From: Chthoniobacterales bacterium
GTDB lineage: Bacteria; Verrucomicrobiota; Verrucomicrobiia; Chthoniobacterales; UBA10450
DNA: 6,383 bases
Direction: 5' to 3'
Assembly (NCBI GenBank): GCA_013695905.1
Contig: JACCZQ010000386.1
Coordinates: forward strand, 1 to 6,383
Shown here: positions 1 to 4,996 of the stretch, piece after piece
How the letters are laid out: each line of letters starts with the position of its first letter
Numbering within the stretch: position 1 is the first letter of the stretch
Notes under the pieces: generated by a model
Seen by the model: only the letters and a program-made list of their open reading frames with translations
Told to the model about the DNA's origin: nothing
Databases searched by the model: none
Program-made: the position numbers and the translations under genes

Positions 1-96
1 GGTTTAGAGATTGCTAAAGAGCTAAGAGCCCTGGACACGATCGTCGTTCCATTCGCAAATCAGGAAGCCGTAATACAGTTCGCGCGCGTCGCTTGA
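1..96 (+). CDS. 3' end of an unidentified upstream gene (partial)
   Basis: The first reading frame is open from the window edge to a TGA at 94-96 and encodes the last 31 residues of a protein ending in the sequence QEAVIQFARVA. The stop lies three bases before the hsdM ATG at 100, which is the spacing of an operon with translational coupling, so this is probably a co-transcribed partner of hsdM. I do not recognise the family from this tail. It does not look like an HsdS target-recognition or conserved region, but 31 residues are too few to exclude any partner. Confidence 0.5.
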   Translation, partial: GLEIAKELRALDTIVVPFANQEAVIQFARVA

Positions 97-99
97 GCG

Positions 100-1701
100 A
101 TGACCGCACCCGGAGCACTCGTCCAGAAACTCTGGAACTACTGCAACATCCTGCGGGATGATGGCCTGTCCTACGGCGATTACGTCGAGCAGTTGACGTT
201 TTTGTTGTTCCTGAAAATGGCGGATGAGCAGTCGCGCCTGCGGGGGACGCCTTCCGCGATTCCAAAAGGTTTCGATTGGCCGAGCTTGCTCAAGCTGGAT
301 GGCGACGATCTCGAAATTCATTATCGCCATACGCTGGAGGAACTCGGCAAGCGGTCGGGCATGCTCGGCATCATCTTTCGCAAGGCGCAAAACAAAATCC
401 AGGACCCGGCCAAGCTCCGCCGCCTCATCGTGGACCTGATCGACAAAGAGCAATGGTCCAGCCTTTCCGCCGACGTGAAGGGCGACGCCTACGAAGGGTT
501 GCTGCAAAAGAACGCCGAGGACGTGAAAGGCGGCGCGGGCCAATACTTCACCCCGCGCCCGCTCATCGCCGCGATGGTGGGCGCAATCGTTCCGCAACCC
601 GGGTCCGGAGCCGGACAGGCGGTCACGATCTGCGATCCGGCCTGCGGCACAGGCGGTTTCCTGCTCGCGGCGCATGATTACATCGCCAAGCATTACAAGC
701 TCGACCGGGAGCAAAAGAAAAAGCTCAAGAGCGGCACTCTCTTCGGCATCGAGCTGGTCGACAGCGTCACGCGCCTCTGCGCGATGAACCTGCTCCTGCA
801 CGGCATCGGGCCAGAGGCTGACAATCTAACTGACGGAATGCCGGTCGTGACCAAAGACGCGCTCGCCGCCAAGCACGGCGAATACGACATCGTCCTGGCT
901 AATCCGCCCTTCGGGAAGAAGAGCAGTGTCACCATCGTCAACGAAGCGGGCGAGACCTCGAAGGAATCGCTCATCATCAATCGCGACGACTTCTGGGCAA
1001 GCACGAGCAACAAACAGCTCAATTTCCTCCAGCACATTTTCACCATCCTCAAACAGCACGGCCGCGCGGCAGTTGTGTTACCTGATAACGTCCTCTTCGA
1101 AGGCGGCGCGGGGGAAACGATAAGGCGCGCATTGCTCAAGCAAGCCGACGTCCACACCCTTTTGCGGCTGCCCACCGGCATATTCTACGCGCAAGGAGTG
1201 AAGGCAAACGTCCTCTTCTTCGACCGCAAACCCGCCCAGGAAAAGCCGTGGACGCAGAAGCTCTGGATTTACGACCTGCGCACCAACCAGCATTTCACCC
1301 TAAAAGAAAACGCCCTCAAGCGCACCGACCTCGACGACTTCGTCGCCTGCTATTTTGGAGGGACGAGCGCCGTCTCGTCCAAGGCCAGGGCCGGCACGGC
1401 GGCCAGCCCTCCAGCGGGAAACCGCCACGACCGCAAAGAGAGCGACCGCTTCAACCCCGACAGATCCGGGGCGAATCGATTTGAAAGAAAGGAAAGTGAG
1501 CGATTTCGGAGCTTCAGCTACGAAGAGCTAATCAAACGCGACAAGATCAACCTCGACATTTTCTGGCTCAAAGACGAGAGCCTCGAAGACAGCGCCAACC
1601 TTCCCGACCCCGAAGTCATCGCCGCTGAGATCGTCGAAGACCTCGAGGCCGCCCTAGCCCAATTCGCCGAAATCGCCGTTGACTTGAAACCCGACCGATG
1701 A
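100..1701 (+). CDS. hsdM: Type I restriction-modification DNA methyltransferase subunit M (HsdM)
   Basis: This 533-residue protein is the modification subunit of a type I restriction-modification system. It transfers a methyl group from S-adenosylmethionine to the N6 of adenine at sites chosen by the HsdS subunit. An N-terminal helical HsdM domain (about residues 5-125, with LSYGDYVEQLTFLLFLKMAD) is followed by the conserved QYFTPRPLI at 148-156, SAM-binding motif I DPACGTGGF at 179-187 and catalytic motif IV NPPFG at 268-272. The C-terminal segment NLDIFWLKDESLED to IVEDLEAAL (484-517) is typical of a large HsdM subgroup. Residues about 420-469 are unusual: they contain a palindromic DNA insertion and a duplicated NRxxRKESxRF motif that I would expect only once. 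The frame stays open, so the protein may still work. The ATG at 100 is chosen because MTAPGALVQKLWNYC matches the usual start of the family and follows the upstream stop. HsdS and HsdR are not in the window. Confidence 0.95.
   Translation: MTAPGALVQKLWNYCNILRDDGLSYGDYVEQLTFLLFLKMADEQSRLRGTPSAIPKGFDWPSLLKLDGDDLEIHYRHTLEELGKRSGMLGIIFRKAQNKIQDPAKLRRLIVDLIDKEQWSSLSADVKGDAYEGLLQKNAEDVKGGAGQYFTPRPLIAAMVGAIVPQPGSGAGQAVTICDPACGTGGFLLAAHDYIAKHYKLDREQKKKLKSGTLFGIELVDSVTRLCAMNLLLHGIGPEADNLTDGMPVVTKDALAAKHGEYDIVLANPPFGKKSSVTIVNEAGETSKESLIINRDDFWASTSNKQLNFLQHIFTILKQHGRAAVVLPDNVLFEGGAGETIRRALLKQADVHTLLRLPTGIFYAQGVKANVLFFDRKPAQEKPWTQKLWIYDLRTNQHFTLKENALKRTDLDDFVACYFGGTSAVSSKARAGTAASPPAGNRHDRKESDRFNPDRSGANRFERKESERFRSFSYEELIKRDKINLDIFWLKDESLEDSANLPDPEVIAAEIVEDLEAALAQFAEIAVDLKPDR
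1356..1413. repeat. 58-bp palindromic element inserted within hsdM
   Basis: The element is bounded by perfect 7-bp inverted ends, TGGAGGG at 1356-1362 and CCCTCCA at 1407-1413. Inside are two hairpins: GGACGAG (1361-1367) pairing with CTCGTCC (1374-1380) across 6 bases, and GGCCG (1389-1393) pairing with CGGCC (1400-1404) across 6 bases. It is translated as residues 420-438 of HsdM, a low-complexity Gly/Ala/Ser/Pro stretch unlike the rest of the protein. The nested layout resembles REP- or MITE-like short elements. No obvious target-site duplication flanks it. The inference of mobility rests only on this architecture and on its position in a variable linker of the protein. Confidence 0.6.
1420..1506 (+). 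repeat. Divergent tandem duplication of an 11-codon motif in hsdM
   Basis: Codons 441-451 (1420-1452) encode NRHDRKESDRF and codons 459-469 (1474-1506) encode NRFERKESERF. The two units are separated by 21 bases encoding NPDRSGA. Eight of eleven residues are identical and two of the other three are Asp/Glu swaps, yet all eleven codons differ between copies. Homologous HsdM proteins, as I remember them, have one such motif just before the conserved FRSFSYEELI segment, so the second unit is the likely original and the first the extra copy. Confidence 0.7.
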
Positions 1702-2312
1702 ACTCAGAACCGCAAACGTCGTTCAGCGACCGGATCCCGTTCGAACCCACCCGCTCATCCGTATCGGAGCGGCTTTGCAACGCTTGCGGGCTCTGTTGCA
1801 ACGGGGTGATGTTTCATACGGTGCGCCTGCAGCCAAATGATGCGGCGCCGGCATTAGTGGCGCTGGGACTAAAGCTAAAGCGCAAACGCCGGCAGGATTG
1901 GATTCTCCAGCCGTGCCCCGCCCACCACGACGGGCAGTGTTCGATCTACGCGCAGCGGCCGGAGCGCTGCCGGCGCTTCGAATGCCGGCAACTGCAGCAG
2001 GTGGAGACGGGGGAGATCACGGAGGAGGTGGCGCTAGAGAAGATTCGGGATGTGCAGCGGCGGGCGGCGCAGCTCGATACGCTTTCGCGCCGGGATGACG
2101 GTGGCCTCCGCAAGGGGCCGCTCTCGAAGCGGTGCGAGACCGCGCTGGCGGAGTGGTTCGACGCCACGACGCATCCCGAATTGGTCGCGCCGCGGGAGGA
2201 GTTGGCGCGAGGATTGGCTGAGCTGGAGGCAATGCTGGACGAGCATTTTCGTGTTCCACGCGAGCGGAGTGAAAATCACGACGCATTCTCGAACCATTCG
2301 AACGAAAACTGA
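1698..2312 (+). CDS. YkgJ-type cysteine-cluster protein (putative Zn/Fe-chelating domain)
   Basis: This 204-residue protein has the cysteine pattern of the YkgJ/UPF0153 family: CNACGLCC at residues 27-34, then C73, C81, and RPERCRRFEC with C91 and C96. Members are thought to bind zinc or an iron-sulfur cluster through these cysteines, and their biochemical role is not settled. The remainder (about 100-185) is charged and helical, with EITEEVALEKIRDVQRRAAQL suggesting a coiled stretch. There is no signal peptide or membrane segment, so it is probably cytoplasmic. The ATG overlaps the hsdM stop as ATGA, which suggests coupled translation. I know of no established role for this family in restriction-modification, so the link may only be one of shared transcription. 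Confidence 0.85.
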   Translation: MNSEPQTSFSDRIPFEPTRSSVSERLCNACGLCCNGVMFHTVRLQPNDAAPALVALGLKLKRKRRQDWILQPCPAHHDGQCSIYAQRPERCRRFECRQLQQVETGEITEEVALEKIRDVQRRAAQLDTLSRRDDGGLRKGPLSKRCETALAEWFDATTHPELVAPREELARGLAELEAMLDEHFRVPRERSENHDAFSNHSNEN

Positions 2313-2408
2313 GCTGCAGCACCCTGGAGCCGCCGGCGAATGGGACTGGCGCAAGCAGTACCGGGTCTGGAATGCGAACCGGAAAGTCTTTCTCGCTCCC
2401 ACCGAGTG

Positions 2409-2456
2409 GGCATCCGACGAACACGGATGCCGTCGGACGTCTCCGAAACGGCATCG
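2409..2456. repeat. 48-bp palindromic dispersed repeat, copy A
   Basis: This 48-bp sequence recurs at 3130-3177 with 46 of 48 positions identical; the differences are at 2427 (A here, G there) and 2454 (T here, G there). It can form two mutually exclusive hairpins. The first pairs GCATCCG (2410-2416) with CGGATGC (2424-2430). The second pairs GATGCCG plus TCGGA (2426-2437) with TCCGA (2442-2446) and CGGCATC (2449-2455), around a CGTC loop. It lies in the 175-bp gap between the YkgJ-like gene and the antitoxin gene and is not part of a plausible gene. The form is that of a REP-like element. I have the impression of having seen this sequence in verrucomicrobial genomes, but cannot confirm that here. 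Confidence 0.85.
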
Positions 2457-2487
2457 ACAGTGTCCGCCTTGTAGATAAACTCGCCGT

Positions 2488-2778
2488 ATGTCAGAAGCAG
2501 CGACAGCCGACGTCGCGGCGCGGATCGCCGAAGAAAGCGCGGCTCTCCCTCCAGACAAACAAACCGAGGTTCTGGACTTCGTCCTTTTCATTAAAGGCCG
2601 GGTCAGGGAAGTTGCGGCGTCGCAGGGTAATATCGCGCCGGTGACGCAGCAAGAGGACGGCGACGCGGCGTGGGAGCGCATCATCAATGATCCGCGCCCG
2701 CGGCCGAAGCTCGAAGAATTCATGCATCAATCCCGCGCCGAGGGTGGAGCCGAGCCTCTCGACCTCGACCGGATGTGA
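2488..2778 (+). CDS. Putative type II antitoxin (DUF2281-like)
   Basis: This 96-residue acidic protein contains LPPDKQTEVLDFVLFIKGR at about residues 20-38, the helical signature of DUF2281-like antitoxins (pattern LPxxKQxEVLDFVxFLK). The C-terminal half has AWERIINDPRPRPKLEEF, a tail that probably wraps the toxin. The last bases overlap the GTG of the following reading frame (ATGTGA at 2773-2778), the usual geometry of an antitoxin-toxin pair. No strong ribosome binding site is seen before the ATG at 2488 and no clear promoter was found in the preceding gap, which is filled by a palindromic repeat. It should neutralise a RelE/ParE-type toxin, but its partner appears frameshifted. The family assignment is from motif memory only. 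Confidence 0.75.
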   Translation: MSEAATADVAARIAEESAALPPDKQTEVLDFVLFIKGRVREVAASQGNIAPVTQQEDGDAAWERIINDPRPRPKLEEFMHQSRAEGGAEPLDLDRM

Positions 2779-3040
2779 AGTCCCTCACGCGTCCGAGCTT
2801 CAGGCGTGGTTTCGCGAGGCTCGAGATCCACGCACACAGGAGTCAGCCAGGCGCGCCTATCGTCTCTTCATGCAAGAGCCGGGGCATCCCTCGCTTCACT
2901 TCAAGAAGCTCAATCGCGTCCCGAATGCCTGGTCCGTTCGGATTGGAAAGCAATATCGGGCTGTGGGCGAGCGTTCTGGCGATGCAATTGAGTGGTTCTG
3001 GATCGGCACGCACAACGAATTCGACAATCTTTTCTCCTGA
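2775..3040 (+). pseudogene. RelE/ParE-like toxin with an apparent -1 frameshift
   Basis: The GTG at 2775 overlaps the antitoxin stop and begins a frame reading VKSLTRPSFRRGFARL, which resembles the start of RelE/ParE-superfamily toxins. The rest of the expected toxin is in another frame from about 2825: DPRTQESARRAYRLFMQEP, then HPSLHFKKL, WSVRIGKQYRAVG and EWFWIGTHNEFDNL, ending at TGA 3038-3040. Joining the frames near 2822-2825 with one extra base gives a toxin of about 88 residues, the usual size. The downstream frame has no start codon in the right place: only ATG 2687, deep inside the antitoxin gene, or ATG 2870, which loses the first helices. I therefore call it broken by loss of one base, although a sequencing error would look the same. 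Confidence 0.65.
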
Positions 3041-3050
3041 TCTCGCTCTC

Positions 3051-3085
3051 ATCCGTGTTTGATCCGGGTCGATCCGTGGCTAAAA
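3051..3085. repeat. Triple ATCCGTG-type repeat followed by an AAAA tract
   Basis: Three 7-bp units, ATCCGTG (3051), ATCCGGG (3062) and ATCCGTG (3072), start 11 and 10 bases apart and are followed directly by GCTAAAA (3079-3085). The same layout with units ATTCGCG occurs at 6056-6088. It lies in the gap after the broken toxin. The spacing close to one helical turn would place the units on one face of the DNA, but no function is known to me. Confidence 0.6.
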
Positions 3086-3129
3086 CGAACAGCGGTGACG
3101 ACTGCAAATCACTTGCCTTTCTGCGGCCT

Positions 3130-3177
3130 GGCATCCGACGAACACGGGTGCCGTCGGACGTCTCCGAAACGGCAGCG
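3130..3177. repeat. 48-bp palindromic dispersed repeat, copy B
   Basis: This is the second copy of the repeat at 2409-2456, in the same orientation, 721 bp downstream and 46 of 48 positions identical. The change to G at 3148 keeps the first hairpin in RNA of the plus strand through a G-U pair (GCATCCG 3131-3137 with CGGGTGC 3145-3151). Together with G at 3175 it turns one A-T pair of the second hairpin into G-G. It sits in the 178-bp gap before the DUF433 gene. It is not coding. Confidence 0.85.
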
Positions 3178-3218
3178 GGTTTGCGCGTTCGGTCGGTATT
3201 GATTACGCTGGCGAATTC

Positions 3219-3425
3219 ATGAGCAAGGTCGTGACCCAGGATCCCGATGTTCTCGGGGGCGAGCCGGTCTTTTCCGGGACGCGCGTCCCCGTGAAAAGCC
3301 TCTTCAACCATCTCGAAGCAGGCGATTCGATCGAGGAATTCCTCGATGGCTTTCCAAGCGTCAATCGCGAGCAGGTGATCACGCTGCTGGAAGAGGCACG
3401 CGAGCACGCGATCGCCGCTTCATAG
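3219..3425 (+). CDS. DUF433-family antitoxin-like protein without visible toxin
   Basis: This 68-residue protein has the full DUF433 pattern: DPDVLGGEPVFSGTRVPVKSL (about residues 8-28), then LEAGDSIEEFLDGFPSVNREQVITLLEEA (32-60), a small helix-turn-helix fold. DUF433 proteins usually precede a DUF5615 PIN-like nuclease gene and act as its antitoxin and probably as a repressor. Here the next bases after TAG (3423-3425) are ATG CGC GCG ATT TTC TGA, only five codons, and then another antitoxin gene starts at 3463. The toxin is therefore absent from this strand and position. The protein itself seems complete, so it may be a solitary regulator or a decoy antitoxin. Confidence 0.88.
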   Translation: MSKVVTQDPDVLGGEPVFSGTRVPVKSLFNHLEAGDSIEEFLDGFPSVNREQVITLLEEAREHAIAAS

Positions 3426-3462
3426 ATGCGCGCGATTTTCTGAACCTCGTTAGGAAACAGCC

Positions 3463-3699
3463 ATGAGCACGCACACGGTCCAACTGCCGGAATCGGTCGC
3501 AAAAAACATCGAGGATCTCGCCGCACGGGAAGGCTTTTCCGTGGCGCAGTTCCTGGCCAGCGCCGCGGGCGAGAAGCTGGCGGTGATGATGACAATGGAT
3601 TACCTCCGGCGCGAAGCGGCCGAGGGGCGCCGGGAGGATTTCGAGAAGTATCTGGCGAGTGTGCCCGCTGCTCAGCCACTGCCGGGCGACGAAAAATAG
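3463..3699 (+). CDS. Ribbon-helix-helix antitoxin-like protein (orphan)
   Basis: This 78-residue protein begins with VQLPESVAKNIEDLAAREGFS and continues VAQFLASAAGEKLAVM, a strand plus two helices in the pattern of ribbon-helix-helix (Arc/CopG/HicB-like) DNA-binding antitoxins. The tail DYLRREAAEGRREDFEKYLASVP is typical of small antitoxins of this kind and would carry the toxin-binding segment. A good ribosome binding site, AGGA at 3452-3455, lies seven bases before the ATG, so it can be translated independently of the DUF433 gene 37 bp upstream. No toxin gene follows: the next gene is convergent and ends at 3797. It may regulate genes elsewhere, or it may be left over from a lost pair. Confidence 0.78.
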   Translation: MSTHTVQLPESVAKNIEDLAAREGFSVAQFLASAAGEKLAVMMTMDYLRREAAEGRREDFEKYLASVPAAQPLPGDEK

Positions 3700-3708
3700 A
3701 AGCTGGCT

Positions 3709-3721
3709 GCACCAATGGTGC
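3709..3721. promoter_or_regulatory. 13-bp perfect palindrome after the orphan antitoxin
   Basis: GCACCA and TGGTGC flank a single central A, ten bases after the stop of the antitoxin gene and in the gap between convergent genes. A one-base centre is too tight for an RNA hairpin and there is no T tract, so it is not a good terminator. The symmetry suits a dimeric DNA-binding protein. It could also be chance. Confidence 0.3.
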
Positions 3722-3796
3722 TGCGAAGTTCACAAATGGGGCGGCTCTTCCGCGCGTGAAAGCTGAGCATCCTCTGCCTGATTTAGGCCCGCCGCA

Positions 3797-4693
3797 TCAC
3801 TGCGCACGGACTCGCAGCCGGCAATGGTTGAGCTTCCCGCTGATTTCCCAGACATAATAAAGCTCCGCGTTCCCGGTCCTGTAGATCAGTGTTTCGTCCG
3901 TTCGGCTGCCACTGATGCCCTTGTTCTTTCGAACGTCGCGGCGCCACTCGCCATTGATCCAGAAGTCGAAGCTGGTGACGTCGTTATCGTGCACTTTGAT
4001 GCGGACCTGCACCCCACCCACATTGATCACGCGCTCCTCGTCTAACGGTAAATGGATGTCGCTCCCGGCGACGTCTTGCCGCTGATTCGCCTGCCGTCCG
4101 ATCTGTGCGCGAAGTTGGTCGGCGAGAGCTGCCCGCTCACGCGCGTCCTGCTCACGCCGCCGACGTTCTTCCTCAAGACGACGCTGATTTTCTTGGAAGT
4201 GGTGATTTCGGGACTGGGGAGACGGCGCGACTCGCGGCGCTGGCTGCCGTCGCGCGTGGCCGGGCGTGGCCGCAGGAGGTGGTACGATGCCTGGAGGGAG
4301 CGGCGGCGGCGTACTTCGAGGCGGCGGACTATTGCTGGTCGTCGGCGGCACATAACGGGGTTTAGCGAGCGAGGGCGTCGCGGAGGACCGATGCTCTGCA
4401 GCAGCTCGATACATCAGTCCACCTGCGGCACACAGCATCAGGACCACCGCCCCCACAACTACAGTGGCGCGCCACTGCGAGAACGATGGCTCGTCTCCAG
4501 CGAAGTTGTCTTGGCTTCCAGAGCCGCCATACTTAAGGAGCGGGAACAGCTCGTCGACCGTCCGCCATACGCGCTTATCAAGTGCTCTGCACCGCGTATC
4601 CCGTTGGATCCTTCCGGCGCGAAATGTCTCTGCAATCTCCGTCGCACTCAGCGGGGTGTGGTAGCCCTCCTGATAAACTTCGAACAACTGCAT
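3797..4693 (-). CDS. GYF-like domain membrane protein with coiled coil, function unknown
   Basis: The minus-strand frame starting at the ATG complementary to 4691-4693 encodes 298 residues. Residues 1-55 (LFEVYQEGYHTPLSATEIAETF, VWRTVDELFPLLKY) resemble the GYF_2-type domain found at the N-terminus of many membrane proteins of Verrucomicrobiota and Planctomycetota. One transmembrane helix spans about 75-97, so the GYF-like part should be cytoplasmic and the rest outside. Residues 105-160 are rich in proline. Residues about 164-205 form a highly charged predicted coiled coil rich in Glu and Arg. The final 88 residues contain a domain with INVGGVQVRIKVHDNDVTSF and IYRTGNAELYYVWEISGKL that I do not recognise. 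The frame is open upstream to 5065, but that part reads antisense through the smc fragment and the vapBC promoter, so I prefer the internal ATG, where the GYF-like domain starts. Function unknown. Confidence 0.78.
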   Translation of the reverse strand: MQLFEVYQEGYHTPLSATEIAETFRAGRIQRDTRCRALDKRVWRTVDELFPLLKYGGSGSQDNFAGDEPSFSQWRATVVVGAVVLMLCAAGGLMYRAAAEHRSSATPSLAKPRYVPPTTSNSPPPRSTPPPLPPGIVPPPAATPGHARRQPAPRVAPSPQSRNHHFQENQRRLEEERRRREQDARERAALADQLRAQIGRQANQRQDVAGSDIHLPLDEERVINVGGVQVRIKVHDNDVTSFDFWINGEWRRDVRKNKGISGSRTDETLIYRTGNAELYYVWEISGKLNHCRLRVRAQ

Positions 4694-4720
4694 CAACCTG
4701 TGGAGAGCAGAAAAAGTGCC

Positions 4721-4876
4721 GACTCGCGCAAGCCCCTCGGTTTCGCCGAAGTCTCCCTCACCTTCACCGATTGCGCACAGGAGCTCGGCACCGACTGGCA
4801 CGACGTCCGCGTCACCCGCCGCGTCTATAAAGACGGCAACTCTGAATACCTCCTCAACAAAACCGTCTGCCGCCTG
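4721..4876 (+). pseudogene. Internal fragment of an smc gene
   Basis: The plus-strand frame at 4721-4876 reads 52 codons without a stop: DSRKPLGFAEVSLTF, then DWHDVRVTRRVYKDGNSEYL and LNKTVCRL. This is the conserved SMC segment that follows the Walker A region (in Bacillus subtilis SMC: DSRKRLNLAEVTLTL, VTRRVYRSGESEFLINNQPCRL). The expected continuation KDI is replaced by an unrelated sequence from 4877, and there is no N-terminal SMC sequence before 4721, where the minus-strand membrane gene starts 27 bp away. The fragment has the orientation of the true smc at 6196 and matches a part of it that begins about seven codons beyond the window end. It is probably not translated: no start codon or ribosome site is placed for it. 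It is most likely a partial duplication. Confidence 0.85.
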
Positions 4877-4962
4877 ATCAGTGGCTGGATCTGGCGCTGC
4901 GGCGCAGCCCTCGTCACGGTGATTCCGGTCGAGGCGGAGATCGCTCGGCTTGGCCAGACTGC

Positions 4963-4990
4963 TTGAACTTTGAATGTGCACACATACTAT
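4963..4990 (+). promoter_or_regulatory. Sigma-70-type promoter of vapBC, probably leaderless
   Basis: A -35 box TTGAAC at 4963-4968 and a -10 box TACTAT at 4985-4990 are separated by 16 bp. Counting six to seven bases from the -10 box places the transcription start at about 4997, which is the A of the vapB ATG. The transcript would then have little or no leader. This fits the absence of a Shine-Dalgarno sequence. Inference only; the start site is not measured. Confidence 0.6.
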
Positions 4991-4995
4991 GTGTG
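4979..4995. promoter_or_regulatory. Perfect palindromic operator overlapping the vapBC -10 box
   Basis: CACACATA and TATGTGTG are exact inverted copies around a central C, ending one base before the vapB start codon. The -10 box lies in the middle of the palindrome. Type II antitoxins with ribbon-helix-helix folds usually bind such symmetric sites in their own promoter, so this is the likely site for autorepression by VapB or the VapBC complex. Confidence 0.7.
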
Positions 4996-4996
4996 A

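Noticed and set aside
22..801. Minus-strand open frame of 259 codons opposite hsdM
   Set aside because: It mirrors the codon pattern of the well-supported hsdM gene; long antisense frames are expected in GC-rich coding DNA and the product has no recognisable motif.
2396..2411. Short inverted repeat CCCAC / GTGGG before copy A as a terminator of the hsdM operon
   Set aside because: The stem is five pairs with no following T tract, and it abuts the palindromic repeat, which explains the local symmetry better.
2034..2723. Minus-strand open frame of 229 codons
   Set aside because: It crosses the YkgJ-like gene, a palindromic repeat and the antitoxin gene in antisense, with no coherent protein features.
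2409..3177. CRISPR array made of the 48-bp repeats
   Set aside because: There are only two copies, 721 bp apart with genes between them, and no regular spacers or cas genes.
2992..3222. Small plus-strand frame reading RRTRVPSDVSETA
   Set aside because: This is a translation of the 48-bp palindromic repeat and the triple repeat; copy A in another frame gives an unrelated peptide, so it is not a gene.
4052..4966. Plus-strand open frame of 304 codons
   Set aside because: Most of it is antisense to the membrane protein gene and is Arg/Ser-rich noise; only its end (4721-4876) has real similarity, to SMC, and that part is listed separately.
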